A DNA stretch of 64,000 nucleotides, taken from NCBI GenBank assembly GCA_026214975.1, contig CM047806.1:83313599-83377598 (forward strand), read 5' to 3'. This document shows positions 11,667 through 23,053 of the stretch, in pieces. How positions within the stretch are numbered: the stretch's first letter is position 1; every line of letters begins with the position of its first letter. The position numbers were made by a program, and so were the translations under genes. The notes beneath the pieces are model-generated. The model was not told where the DNA came from. It did no database searches and worked only from the letters and a program-made list of their open reading frames with translations. The stretch comes from Gentiana macrophylla. Its lineage: Eukaryota; Streptophyta; Magnoliopsida; Gentianales; Gentianaceae.

Positions 11667-12185
11667 TCATATTCAATTATTATTCCGCTCTTTGTATGAC
11701 GCGATTGTTTCGTACGGCTTACGTGTGCATTTGGTCATGAGATGTGTACATGCTGAACGACCTTATACCATTTTCGCTTTGCTTTTGGTTTGGGCTGTTG
11801 TACTCATTCTTCTGGTCGACACAAGCCACTTACATGCGTGTAACATGAACGTGTCTAAAGATTAACTCAATTTCGATAGACTCTTGTGGTGATAACGTAT
11901 TATAAAATAATGGAAGTATATTGATACCACAAGGACAACTATATAGACAAAAGAAAGAATGGCCATTTCTCATTACTCAATCTCTATGATTAAAGTAATT
12001 TATATATCACCAAATTGAGATGAATCATTATCGACATTTAAACTAATTTACATTGATAGACTTTGTAACTCTTATTACAACTAACATACAATTACATAAT
12101 ATCTAGGTTTCCGTTTGAAATCCTATGTATTATGGATCCGGTGCATCATTAAAAAAAAAATTAAAAAAATAACCAACAAACAAAC
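11667..12185. other. Intergenic, nothing recognised
   Basis: AT-rich sequence with an A-rich run near 12150. No ORF, repeat boundary or RNA gene that I can support. Confidence 0.5.
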
Positions 12186-12732
12186 TGATGTTGCTCAATA
12201 TTGCAATCGGGTAATTGGATGATTCAAGTTAGGAAAATAGTACAAGAACAATTGGATTTGTGTATGAATTTGGACTGAACTCTTTGAGAGAGCTGCCTAC
12301 GTATCCAATTCAGGTATCAAATTGGAATCAAGTCCCCCTCGTAGTTCAGGGTGTTCCTTTTATAGCTGTAGATCGTGATTATCTTCCCTGATGTAATGGT
12401 AAGTTATCGTCGGTTATCTTTGGACGTTGTTGGACGTGGGATCTATCCACGTCTGTAAGCAGTTGAGCCATTGTTGATTCGGTCTTCGTCATGCTCAGCC
12501 GATCATTCTGTCTAGAAATATTTCTGCACAGCAGCCGATCATTCTGTCTAGTAATATTTCTGCACAGCACACGGTGGAGTCCTGCTCCTCTGACTATTCT
12601 GTCCGGAAGGTTAACCTGGTCAGCGCATGGTGTAGTCCTGCCTCGTTGGTCCGTTTATATTCATCGTCTAACTTTTGTACTGGGCCCGGCCCAATTATGA
12701 ATAATCCGACCCAATGGGCCTATGTATCATCA
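12186..12732 (-). repeat. Tat element 3' LTR
   Basis: TGATG...CATCA ends. Matches the upper LTR nearly throughout. Contains a minus-strand CTATAAAAGG box (12356-12365). A short direct duplication around AGCCGATCATTCTGTCTAG occurs at 12498 and 12533 in this copy and in altered form in the other LTR. Confidence 0.9.
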
Positions 12733-12746
12733 TAAGTCCCCCTAGA
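12733..12746 (-). other. Polypurine tract of the Tat element
   Basis: In minus sense the sequence CTAGGGGGACTTA precedes the LTR start TGATGATACATAGG. It is the expected plus-strand primer site for reverse transcription. Confidence 0.7.
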
Positions 12747-13007
12747 CTGGGGTGGACTGCTTCACAGCTGCCCTAGTCTGAAACGCTTTAACTTCCATCA
12801 ATATATCGCGAAACGAGGTCAAGTCATACCTGGTTATTATCATAACTGTGAATTGAACCATTACATCGCTTCCACTTCTTGTCACATAACTATACCTTTT
12901 GTCAAACAACTCCTCTATTTTAACCTTTGGAGTCGCACCCCTACAGTTACAAGTAAGTCTATGTTTCTATATTATTTTTCTACTTCTTTTGAGTTTTTAT
13001 TTCTTTC

Positions 13008-15215
13008 ATGAATTTGAGAGCCGATACTGCATCTAGCGGTTCTGTAGAAAAGTTGTTTCAATCACCGAAGAAGGTTTCGATCGCAGTAGAGAGTGAAGAG
13101 GTGAATTCCTCTAACCCCATTCCTTGTCCTGAAACTGTAATAAACGCCAATCATCCATCCTCTCTGATTGATTTAGGAAATACCTCAACATTTGGGGATA
13201 ATCCTCTGTGTCTTATGCCTTCTCACCTTCTCCCCCCTGGGATCTTTACCTCTACTTCAATTGTTCATCAATATCCGGAAGACCATACAGCTTTTTTAAA
13301 TACTTTGAAAAGGGAAATCACTCGATTTGACAAAACCAAAGCTATAATGGCTTGCCATGGCGTTGCTTGCAAAATGACCAAAACTGAGATGGCTGGTTTA
13401 TTGAAAACCTATCAGATCCGTACTGACCCTTTTGCAGTTGCTCTTCCCAAACCTACTGAGTATGCTTATAATCTCCCAGCATGTTTCTGTACAGTGTACG
13501 CTGATCATCTCCATAGCGGTTTAAGGTTCCCTCTTCCTCCTAGGTATATCGAGGTGATGAAGTATTATAAATTGGGAGTTGGTCAAATCCATCCGAATAG
13601 CATCAAGTTCCTCGTTGGGTTCATGATTTGGTGTCGTCTGAACACCACCCCTTTTTCTGTAAAGTTGTTTAGGAATTTCTACCAATGTAAGCTTACACAG
13701 GGTAGTGGGGGTTGGTATCATTTCTGCCGTAGATCCGGTAAGTTAAGCCAGATTATTCCTCTGTCCAGTAAAGATAAGACCAAGAAGAAGTGGCAAGAGT
13801 GCTTCTTCTTTATGAAGCACAACACTGAGGCGAACCTTGGTCGCTGGAATACTTCTTCCATGAAGGACAAATTGGAAGATCATATAGATGTAACTCTAGT
13901 TAATTATCTTATCAACAACAAAATTTCTTTGACTTTGAACACCATAAGTTCTACGTTGGTGGATGCTGCCCAGCTTCTCACTACGGGTCCTACTGGCTAT
14001 GTAGAATTAACCAAAAAAGAATACCGAAAATGTATGTCTGAATTTATTTTTTTGCTCTTGTTTTTGAGTATATCTTGATTATCTTTTATTTTTGTAGTTG
14101 CCAATATGGATTACCTGATTAATATTGATGTTGACGAAGAGGAGGAGACAGAACAAGTGCAAGAAGATTCTGAACAGACCTTATCTGTCATTCCTGAGGG
14201 CGGCGAGGCTTCTACCCAGAAAGGACCTGGGGAGATAGATGCGGTGTCTGAAGAGGCTGCCCAGAACAAGGATTCTGCTCCGGAGCCTTCTATTCAGGTC
14301 TTACCAAGCATTGGGACGAATGCAACGTCAACTGACTTAGGAGTTCCTCCTAATGATCCTGTTTATGCTCTGGCTGTTGTGCCCTTGTGATCCATCTCTC
14401 AAAAAAGTAAGAAAAGGCACAGGCCTGCTTCATCTGGGACTTCTACCAGTGATTCCTCTTTTGACTTTGAGGACATGTCCGTGAAGGACTTTGTTGATTC
14501 TGTAAGTAGTTTCTTATAGAGTCTATTATAATTCTCTTTAAGTTTATATCTTCTAAGATTCAGCCTTCTGCAGTGTTACCGCCTGGGCAAATATTTGTAT
14601 AAGAAAATTTCCGGAATGGCTGGGGAGATTTCTGCTTTGCGACAGAAAGTGGCCAGTTTAGAGGAGGCCAATGCTAAGGTGACAAGTCTGGAGGAGGCCA
14701 ATCATGCATTAATGTCTTCAGAGACAGCTGCTCGTCAGGAAATGGAGCGATTGAAAGCCGAGCTTGCCAAAAATGAGGGTTTATTGTTCACCCAGGAAGA
14801 ACAGTTAACACTTAGAGATCAGCAGCTGAAGAAAATGCAAGAGGAGAATCAACAGCATCTTGCCAAAGTGAAAAAGATGAAAAATGATTTTGATGAGACT
14901 GTGAGGCAGATGGAAGAATCTCCTGCTCAGAACATCGTCCAGAAGGTTGTTGTAGGATACAAAGCTGCTCCTCAAACTTATGAGGAAATTCAAATCATCT
15001 TGGCTCCCGCCCTACGCAGAGGATATACCCTTGGTGTTGATGAAGCCAAGCCAGCAGACATAGCTATTAGCAGTTTGCCTAATCACAAATTGTATGAGCA
15101 GAAAGGTGGCGAGATCTTCATCAGGCGGTATGATGAGTACAAGAGTGGGGAAGATATCATTCGCAAGTATGCGAAGAAGAAATCTGCACAGCCTTCTACT
15201 CCTTCTTCATCTTGA
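13008..15215 (+). pseudogene. Spliced antisense ORF (aORF) of the Tat element
   Basis: A three-exon reading frame opposite to gag-pol and tail to tail with integrase. Exons 13008-14031, 14098-14501 and 14574-15215 join in frame across short GT-AG introns of 66 and 72 bp. The joined frame is 690 codons, with one in-frame TGA at 14388-14390. Exon 1 residues about 155-245 resemble the 'putative gypsy type transposon' domain (Transposase_28, PF04195), with conserved-looking GLRFPLPP, IHPNSIKFLVGF and GGWYHF. Exon 2 is acidic and Ser-rich. Exon 3 has a coiled coil (about 14620-14930) and a basic C-terminus. Antisense ORFs of this kind are reported for Retand/Ogre-type elements; their role is unknown. 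The start at 13008 is the first in-frame ATG. A possible donor site CAA|GTAAGT at 12950-12957 may mean a 5' untranslated intron. Confidence 0.75.
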
Positions 15216-15484
15216 TTTAAAACTTTGCTAAACAATTTCTGTAATTTTTGAACAGCTTTTTATGTAGCTATGTTTCTTTGTCTTCTATCTGATCTTTGCC
15301 TTCGATGTATAATACTCTGATCATATAATACTTTGATCGTTGACCTGTTGAAGCGGCTTTTCATTTTGATCTTTTCATTTTGATATTTTCTGACTCAGAA
15401 CTTTGTCTCCTTACTGCGCTGCAAAGAAGTTAGGATCCTTTATTCTAGATTCTTTATATAACGTATCTTCTACATAGATTTCCC
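15216..15484. other. Spacer between aORF and tandem repeats
   Basis: AT-rich sequence after the aORF stop. It probably holds the 3' end of an aORF transcript, but no poly(A) signal can be assigned with confidence. Confidence 0.4.
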
Positions 15485-15980
15485 AGGGTGTCCCTACTTC
15501 AAGTGGGACACTTAGATTTTTTACTGGGTCTTCTACTCAGGGTGTCCTTGCTCTGCAAGTTTGGCACTTAGATTTTTTAATGGGTTGCTGCCCAGAATGC
15601 ATTTGCGCTGCAAATTTAACACTTGTGCTTTTTAGTTGGGACCTTTGTCCAGAATGTCCTTGCACTGCAAGTTTGAAATTTAGATTTTTAGTTGGGTCCT
15701 CTGCCAAAAATGTCCTTGCGCTGCAAGTTTGACATTTAGATTTTTTAATTGGGTCCTCTGCCCAGAATGTCCTTGCGCTGCAAGTTTGACATTTAGATTT
15801 TTAGTTGGGTCATCTGCCCAGAATGTCCTTACGCTGCAAGTTTGACATTTAGATTTTTTAATTGGGTCCTCTGCCCAGATTGTCCTTGCGCTGCAAGTTT
15901 GACATTTAGATTTTTTAATTGGGTCCTCTACCCAGATTTCTCTTGTGCTGTAAGTTTAATGCTCGATTTTCAGGCATCTT
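15485..15980. repeat. 56-57 bp tandem repeats in the Tat 3' untranslated region
   Basis: About nine units. The best conserved (15705-15950) read AATGTCCTTGCGCTGCAAG, then TTTGACATTTAGATTTTT, then a TTGGGTCCTCTGCCCAG ending. Outer units are more diverged, and the middle ones are nearly identical, a pattern of local amplification. Tandem arrays between pol and the 3' LTR are known in Tat/Ogre elements and have been proposed as sources of satellite DNA. Confidence 0.9.
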
Positions 15981-16094
15981 GTCTTTAATTCCGTGTTTCA
16001 ACACAAGTTAAAATATTCACATATATAATCACAAAATTAAAAAGGACATATATTCAAGATAGCATTACTCAAGAAAATAAAACTATCTTAAGGA

Positions 16095-17317
16095 AAAAAT
16101 TTCCTTAAATGAATAGCATTCCAGCTTCTAGGAATGGTTTTTCCGGAGGCATTAGCTAGTTGATAAGATCATTTTCCATGTACTTTGATAATTTTATAAG
16201 GACCTTCCCAATTTGGGTCTAGCTTTCCAGTGGGACCTTGCTTGCTGGCATCATTTCGCCTCAGAACTAAATCGCCTTCTTTAAAATACGTACCTCAAAC
16301 CCTGGAGTTGTAGTATTGAGCAATCCTTTGCTTGTATTTGGCCATCTGTATCAATGCTATGTCCCTTTTGTGCTCCAACTCTTCCTTGGTGTGCAGCACC
16401 TATACCTCTTGTGTTTCTGGACAATACAATTCCGTCCTTGGAGATTTGTGTCCAATCTCTGCTGGTATCACTGATTTGCATCCGTATACAAAGGAATATG
16501 GGGTTTCCTGTGTAGCAGCATTCGGGGTAGTTCTGTATGCCCATAAGATGTTTGGAAGATGATCCACCCAATGATATCCTTCCTGCTCCAACCTTTTCTT
16601 CAATCCCTGCTTTATTTGCATGTTGGTCTGCTCTACTTGCCTATTGGCTTGAGGATAGGCCACTGATGTAGAGTGTTGAGAGATCCCTAGGTTTGTGCAC
16701 CAGGTCTGCACTCCTTGATCCTCGAACTGTGTGCCATTATCAGAGATGAGGACTTTAGGAATTCCATATCTGCACAGAATATTTCTCCATAGGAATTTCT
16801 GTATTTGGTTGGCTGTGATGGTGGTTAAAGGTTCAGCTTCCACCCATTTGGTGAAGTAATCTACTTCCACCACCAGAAACTTGAAATTTCCCGGTGCTCT
16901 AGGTAGTGGACCTACTAAGTCTACTCCCCACTGATCGAAAGGCCATGGAGATACAATTGGCGTCATCTCTTGTACAGGATTATGTGATAAATTGCTATGC
17001 ACCTGGCATGTCTTGCAAGTTCTGACCAACTTCTCTGCGTCTTCTTGCTTTTCTAGCCAGTAATATCCAAAAAGCATACATTTTCTGGCCAGAGCTCTTG
17101 CTCCCAAGTGATTTCCACAAATTCCGAGATGGATTTCTCTCAGTATATAATCTCCTTCATCTGGAGTGACGCATTTCAACCAGGGTGCTGCATAAGATTT
17201 TTTGTACAGAACATTGTTGAACAGAGCATACCTGGCCGAGAGCCTTATCAGTTTTCTTACGCTTAATTTATCTTTAGGGAGTTTTTCATCTCTCAGATAC
17301 ATTACAATTGGATCCAT
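16095..17317 (-). pseudogene. Tat integrase
   Basis: Inserts the cDNA into the genome. In the open frame 16400-17317 (305 codons) there is an HHCC zinc-binding module: His63, His70, Cys101, Cys104. The catalytic core has Asp133 (WGVDLVGP), Asp193 (ISDNGTQF) and Glu229, a DD(35)E arrangement. After a frame change near 16400 the C-terminal GPY/F-type module continues to about 16095 (GDLVLRRN and NWEGPYKI visible). The catalytic residues are intact, but the frame is broken between core and C-terminus, so the polyprotein is not continuous. Confidence 0.85.
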
Positions 17318-17900
17318 CCAAGTTCTGCCTGTGTTATCGGTTGCAGTTCAATCTCATCACAGCTCTTCTGTATTAACTGCTCAATCAATACTTTCTTGTT
17401 GGACAAAAAAATTGACCCTAGCTTAGATAAAGCATCTGCTTTTGTGTTTTGGGCCCTAGTTATTTGCTCCACTTCCACCATCAAGAAGTTTTGCAGTTTT
17501 CTTTGTGCAACCGCAAGATATTTCTTCATTGGGCCTTCTTTAGCTTCGTATTCTCCCTTGATATGATTGGTTACAAGCTGTGAATCAGTGTACACTTTCA
17601 GATTCTATACACCTAGCTTCTGTGCTAGGTTTAATCCAATTATCAAAGCTTCATATTCTGCTTCATTGTTATTAGCCTGAAATTCAAAATGAAGAGCATA
17701 CGGGAATTCTTCACCTTTTCGGCTAATGAATAGGAGACCTGCTCCTGCTCCCTCTTTATTTGAAGCTCCATCTACATACTGATTGCCCTTTATTCCTTTT
17801 CTTTCTCGCTTCTGCTTTTGCTCTACAGCCAAAGCTTTTTCTTCTGCTAAGAAATCGGCTAATGCTTGAGCTTTAATTGTTGTTCTTGGCTTGTATTCAA
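17302..17900 (-). pseudogene. Second (archaeal-type) RNase H of the Tat element
   Basis: Two minus frames (17605-17832 and 17302-17595) give YVDGASNKEGAGAG, NNNEAEYEALI and YTDSQLVTNHIKGEY, then ALSKLG. These are the D-E-D motifs of an RNase H placed between the first RNase H and integrase. A stop near 17604 separates the halves. A second RNase H here is a diagnostic feature of Tat elements. Confidence 0.85.
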
Positions 17901-17902
17901 TG

Positions 17903-18415
17903 TCAAACCCTGACTACCCACTTTGCCAATCTCCCAGACTTGTCTGGTTTATCCAAAATTTGCTTTAAAGGTTGATTTGTCAACACGGTCATTGGATGAC
18001 TTTGGAAGTATGGTCTTAGTTTCCTTGTGGCATGTACCAGGGCTAAAGCCAATTTTTCCACCTCAGAATATCTGATCCCAGGCCCTTGCAGGGCTTTGCT
18101 TACAATATATACAGGCCTTTGTAACATACCATGTTGTTTTACCAACGCAGCACTTATTGCTTCGTTGCAAAAAAATAAGTATAAAAATAGTACTTCACCT
18201 TCCTGAGGAGGAGTTAAAGTTGGTAGGTGACTGATGTGATCCTTTAAATCTTGAAAATCTTGTTGACATTCTTTATTCCTCTCAAATGGGCTAACCTTCT
18301 TGAGAATTTTAAAGAAAGGTAGTGACTTCTGCGCAGATTTTGACAAGAAACGATTTTGTGCTGCTAATCTTCCTGTTAATCGCTGGACTTCTTTAATATT
18401 CTTCGGTTCGGGCAT
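17903..18415 (-). pseudogene. RT thumb/connection and first RNase H of the Tat element
   Basis: A 170-codon frame continuing from RT after a frameshift near 18415. It starts in the RT C-terminal region (NIKEVQRLTGRLAAQNRF) and runs into the Ty3-type RNase H (LFLYLFFCNEAISAALV, RPVYIVSKAL, YSEVEKLALALV). The usual catalytic Asp of the first motif appears replaced (LYLFFCNEA where LYLAVS-like sequence is typical), as in other Tat elements where this domain has degenerated. Confidence 0.8.
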
Positions 18416-19839
18416 GTTTTTAAAGCCTCCAATTTATTAGGGTTGGCCCTGACACCATCTTTGGATATCATATAACCCAGAAATTTGCCCGACCTCACTC
18501 CAAAAGTATATTTTTTTGGGTTCAATTTCATTCCTGTTTGTCTTAACACTTGACAAACTTCTGCTACATCTTTCAAATATTGGTCAAGAGTCCTGCTCTT
18601 GATCAATAAGTCATCCACATATACTTCCATGGATTTGCCAATCTGTTGTTTGAAAATGGTGTTGACTGCCTTTTGGTATGTAGCCCCTGCATTCTTTAAT
18701 CCGAAAGGCAAATACACATAGTAGTAGGAACCAAATTCAGTAATAAAAGCAGTTTTTACAGCATCTACAGGGTCCATCATAATCTGATGATATCCCTTAT
18801 AAGCATCTAAGAAAGCAAAAATTTCATATCCAACTATGGAATCTACTAGCCTGTCAATTCTAGGGGAAGTGTAACTATCTTTAGGACATGCCTTATTTAG
18901 ATCTGTGAAATCCACACACATCCTCCATTTGCATATCCGGCTTCTTGACCGATGCGGATTTGCTAGCCACTCTGGATATATGACTTCTCTAATCATGTTG
19001 GCCTGCAACAGTTTCTCCACTTCTTGCTGGACAGCCTGTATCCTTTCAGGGGCGAAAGATCTCTTCTTTTGCTTCACAGGTTTTCTTGTTAGGTTGATGT
19101 TGAGCTTGTGGACAGCCAACTCTGTTGACAGTTCAGGCATATCACTTGCATTCCATGCGAACACGTCTTTGTAGTTTATTAAAATCCTGACCAGCATCTG
19201 CTTCTGTTCAGGCGGTATCCATGATCCTACACTGATCGTGGATTCGGGGTTCATCTCATCCAACATCACTGACTCTACGGGGTCATTAGGATCGCCAACT
19301 TTTTCTTCCTGCGGGCGAGATCTTCCATTGTTACTCTTTGCACTTTCATCTTTCCACTGATTGTGGCGGTGTAGCAGTTCTTGGCAGGCGCCCACATCCC
19401 CTTTAATGGTAGCTTCTCCTTCAAATGTTGGGAATTTCATACTGTTATGTGCCGGTGATACCACTGCCCTGAGATCGATCAACGCTGGTCTTCCCAAAAT
19501 CTCATTGTATGCCGATGAAGCTTTTACTACCACATAATTGACCATCAGAGTCCTGCTCTGTGGTCCTTTACCGAAAGTCATCAATAGCTTTAACATTCCC
19601 ACAGGATGGATGGGAGGCCCGGTAAATCCAAAAAAGGGAGTTGACACAGGAGTCAATTCCGAGTCTATTAACTTCATTGCCTGGAATGCGCTGTAATACA
19701 TCACGTTTACTGCGCTTCCTGTGTCTATGCAGATTCTTCTGACTAGGTTTTTCTGTATAACCGCTTCTATTACCAGTCCTTCGTTGCTCACGATGGCTGG
19801 TAGTGCATCTTTTGGGCCATACTGAACGGTTCCCATCAC
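18376..19839 (-). pseudogene. Tat protease and reverse transcriptase
   Basis: 487-codon frame. The aspartic protease active site is DTGS at residues 39-42, followed by ILGRPAL at 114-120, the usual C-terminal protease motif. RT begins after about residue 260: WRMCVDFTDLNKACPKD (305-321), FLDAYKGYHQI (343-353), LPFGLKNAGATYQ (377-389), YVDDLL (407-412) and GKFLGY (451-456). The stretch at 293-304 does not match the usual WLANPVLVKK-like sequence and looks like two compensating frameshifts. Protease matures the polyprotein; RT makes the cDNA. The frame is lost after 18376. Confidence 0.85.
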
Positions 19840-19917
19840 CTTCTATTTTTTAGCGTCTCCATCTTTTTCTGTGCTGCCGCTTTTTTCTTGCTAGGCAGTC
19901 TTGTTAACACCTGATGG

Positions 19918-20878
19918 TCATCCAACAATCGTGTTCATTGTGTTGATCGGGGCATTTTCCCTATGCCCATCAGCATCAGGAGATGGATCTCTGTGTCTCC
20001 TTTGATTGTACCTGTCATGATTATTGTGGAATTTTTTAAATTCTCTCATTCCCCTGAGGTTATCTCCCTGCGTTCGATCTATGCATTCATCGATCTTTCC
20101 TTCCATAGCTGCTGCATCTATATCTCTGATTAGGTCCCTGCACTGCTCAGAGTCATGTCCGATGTCCTTATGATACTTGTACCATCTGGTGTGGTCTCTC
20201 TTCTCTCTTGGCCCCCTCAATGGAAGGGGAATCCTGGCAATTCCCTTCTTTTCCATGATCGCCAGAACTTGATCACGAGATCGGTTTAGAGGGATAAGGT
20301 CTTTGTCCTGCAAAGCACCTTTTTTCCCTAATCTATCAGAGATGGGAGCGGTTACCCTGTCCCAAACTGATTTTCTTTTCTTATCAGATCTATCATCAGT
20401 TTTTCCTTTTTTGGAATCCCTGTGGGATTCCTCTCTTTTGGCTCTGTTAGCCTCTTCTCCTTGACAATGTCTGTATGCAATTTCCAGACATTCTTCTATT
20501 GTGCTTGGATTCTTGCTGCTCAGCTTGGCATGTAACCGCCCTTCTCTAAGACCTGCTACGAAGGATGCTACTAAGAACTTATCATCCAGATCTGCTATCT
20601 GAGACGATTCTCCGTTGAACCTTTTGATAAACTGCAATACCGTTTCATCACTTTTTTTGCCTGATGGTTAGCAAATATGTTCGGTTTTTCTGGAAAGGTC
20701 TGGCTGCGAGAAATGCATGCATGAATTTCCTGGTCAGAGTGGGGAAATCTGGTATGGATCTGGGGTTCAACTTGTTGAACCAATCTCTTGCCTTTCCTGT
20801 GAGAAGAGTTGCAAATGCCCTGCATTTCAACTCTTCTGGTGCATTGTATAGATTCATATGCTGGATATACTGATGCAT
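19918..20878 (-). pseudogene. Tat gag, central and C-terminal part
   Basis: Frames 20648-20878 and 19918-20637 are separated by a frameshift near 20645. The first carries the retrotransposon gag core (CRAFATLLTGKARDWFNKL, then PTLTRKFMHAF). The second continues LQFIKRFNGES and has a basic KKGKTDDRSDKKRK tract. It then has a nucleic-acid knuckle variant YKYHKDIGHDSEQC whose first Cys is lost. Gag forms the particle that packages element RNA. Confidence 0.8.
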
Positions 20879-20926
20879 TTGATCATATGGATCCTTGGTA
20901 CCGTCATATGCTTGGATTTTGGGAAT

Positions 20927-21376
20927 CTAAAATCCCGGAGGACAAGGAAATGCATCAATGTCCTCCGTAAAATGAGATACCAGCCTAAATTCATCTTGTT
21001 TAGGCTTTAGAATGGCATCCAATTCTGCCTTGGCGTTATCACCCCCTGGGTGAGTAACAACCACCTTTACACTGGATTCTACTTCGTGTTTTTCTTTATT
21101 CGCTACACGATGAAAAGAAGGTGTTTCTGAAACATCGCCTTCCTGATTTCTGGCCTTTAAGACCTCCTCAAAAATGGCTTTTATCTCTTCTCCTCTGAGA
21201 TTTGCAAGATTTTCCACCAACATTTGTCTAACTGCATATGGAGTGCTAGTTTGTCCTTCTTCCAGAATTTTCTTTCCGGTTCCTTGATTGTTTCTTTCTG
21301 GGCTCTTTTCTCTAGTTTGATTTTTCTTCTCTGGTTGATTTTGCTGTTTCTTCGAATTTCCTTGATTTTTTGCCAT
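20927..21376 (-). CDS. Tat gag N-terminus
   Basis: 149-codon frame starting at the first ATG after the primer binding site. The first 35 residues are Lys/Gln/Asn-rich. A stop at 20927-20929 and a frame change separate it from the core gag region. It has no catalytic domain. The start agrees with its position about 35 nt downstream of the primer binding site. Confidence 0.6.
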   Translation of the reverse strand: MAKNQGNSKKQQNQPEKKNQTREKSPERNNQGTGKKILEEGQTSTPYAVRQMLVENLANLRGEEIKAIFEEVLKARNQEGDVSETPSFHRVANKEKHEVESSVKVVVTHPGGDNAKAELDAILKPKQDEFRLVSHFTEDIDAFPCPPGF

Positions 21377-21411
21377 TTTTACTGTAACAAAAACTCACTA
21401 ACTAGAATCGG

Positions 21412-21429
21412 CCCTCCTTCTAGCGCCAA
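21412..21429 (-). other. Tat primer binding site
   Basis: Minus-sense TTGGCGCTAGAAGGAGGG begins one or two bases after the LTR end CATCA, the typical position and sequence start (TGGCGC) for plant gypsy elements. Confidence 0.8.
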
Positions 21430-21430
21430 A

Positions 21431-21975
21431 TGATGTTGCTCAATATTGCAATCGGGTAATTGGATGATTCAAGTTAGAAAAATAGTACAAGAACAATTGG
21501 ATTTGTGTATGAATTCGGACTGAACTCTTTGAGAGAGCTGCCTACGTATCCCATTCAGGTATCAAATTGGAATCAAGTCCCCCTCGTAGTTCAGGGTGTT
21601 CCTTTTATAGCTGTAGATCGTGATTCTCTTCCCTGACGTAATGGGAAGTTATCGTCGGTTATCTTTGGACGTTGTTGGACGTGGGATCTATCCACGTCTG
21701 TAAGCAGTTGAGCCATTGTTGATTCGGTCTTCGTCATGCTCAACCGATCATTCTGTCTAGAAATATTTCGCATGCAGAACCGATCATTCTCGTCTAGTAA
21801 TATTTCGCGCACAAAGACACGGTGGAGTCCTGCTCCTCTGACTATTCTGCCCGGAAGGTTAACCTGGTCAGCGCATGGTGTAGTCCTGCCTTGTTGGTCC
21901 GTTTATATTCATCGTTTAACTTTTGTACTGGGCCCGGCCCAATTATGAATAATCCAACCCAGTGAGCCTATGTAT
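21431..21975 (-). repeat. Tat element 5' LTR
   Basis: Matches 12186-12732. A minus-strand CTATAAAAGG box lies at 21601-21610. The outer end is lost after TATGTAT (21975), where a T-rich direct duplication begins. Confidence 0.85.
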
Positions 21976-22032
21976 TTGTTTTTTTTTTCTTGGGTGTTGC
22001 AACCATGCATTTGTTTTTTTTTTCTTGGGTCA
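21966..22032. repeat. Direct duplication TTTG(T)nCTTGGGT
   Basis: TGTATTTG followed by a T run and CTTGGGT (21971-21996) is repeated as TGCATTTG, T run, CTTGGGT (22004-22030). The duplication touches the outer end of the Tat LTR. Confidence 0.6.
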
Positions 22033-23053
22033 GGTACCTATGAAATTGTGTCAATCCAAATATATATATATACTAGTAGGATGCGAACGGCGATGCACGT
22101 TGTTTGGTCCTCACTTATTTTCAGTATACAATACTTTCTTCTTTCTTTATTCTTCATTGACCGATGTACGTAGTTGTACTAATCTATCTCATGAATGTAA
22201 AAACTATTGTACATATCGAAACCAGCTACTTAATGTTGTGAACTAATTGCACCTAACCTTTTTTATCTTCCCTTACGTTTTGTTCTAGATTTTTAGTTCT
22301 TGGAACTTTTGGCCATAAAGATTACACACATAATTCTATGATGCCATTAGCCAAAAATTGACCATTGAAAACAACTTTAGGAATGCTATGAGGCATCTTT
22401 AGGTGTAATTTTTCTTTCTGGAGTTTGTTTGCACGGAGGGGGGAGGGGAGCAAATATTACATCTACACCACCATCATGGAGAAGCAATATTCATCCCGTA
22501 AATGTTAAAAAAAGCAATATTCATCCCGTAAATGTGAGGGAAAAAAAATTAACAGGCAAAATCAAATAACAATAAACTGCAAAAAAAAAAGAAGTTACAA
22601 AATAAAGAGCAGCACATACCATTAATCTATGGAGAATGGACGTTCACATTCACCATTCCAGCAGAAGATTGGCCTATATATAGAGCTCCTCAAGTGGAAA
22701 AGGTTGACACCTGTAAGGTCTACCATCTAACAGGCTTAGACGTGCAGAATTTCTATTGGACGTTGGAAGCAGTAAAGAAAACACATGTAAGTCACTAGTT
22801 GAATTCTTTTATCAGCCAATAAAACACTGAAGCATGTAAGTCTATACAATGTTAAACTTCCACGCGTACCTTGCATATTATGACAAAGTGAGCAAGAGAA
22901 AAAAAGGCGGCTGACTAATATAGTTCAGGAAAGTACGACGTCGTTTACCACTGCTAGTAGATGACAAAATGAACGACCACGGCTCCTGAGATGCACAATT
23001 TACTACTCTTATATATATTATTATAACTAAACTAATATATATATATATATATA
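22033..23053. other. Non-coding stretch left of Helitron 1, possible minus-strand Helitron end
   Basis: Contains a TA run followed by ACTAGTAGGATGCGAACGGC (22070-22089). In minus sense this ends ...CTACTAG|TATATA, resembling a Helitron 3' end, although the hairpin is weak. Near 22690-22790 an open stretch ends in a good donor site (CAT|GTAAGTC), but I do not recognise it. The right end (22997-23053) is a TA-rich microsatellite in which Helitron 1 sits. Confidence 0.35.

Larger units (their letters stand above)
12186..21975 (-). mobile_element. Ty3/gypsy element, Tat lineage
   Basis: Two direct LTRs (12186-12732 and 21431-21975) enclose, in minus sense, a primer binding site, gag, protease, RT, a first RNase H, a second RNase H and integrase. 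These are followed by a tandem-repeat block, a plus-strand ORF and a purine tract (12733-12746). Two RNase H domains are the established hallmark of the Tat branch. An opposite-strand ORF downstream of pol is known in some members (Retand/Ogre-like). Frames are broken in several places, so this copy is probably not autonomous. CAAAC at 12181-12185 is a possible target duplication, but the upper LTR lacks its last few bases, so it cannot be confirmed. Confidence 0.9.

Noticed and set aside
15485..15980. Regular repeats that could suggest a CRISPR-like array
   Set aside because: Units are contiguous 56-57 bp tandem copies without unique spacers and sit in a plant retrotransposon 3' UTR.
16281..16562. 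Overlapping open frames on both strands
   Set aside because: Shadows of the minus-strand integrase coding sequence.
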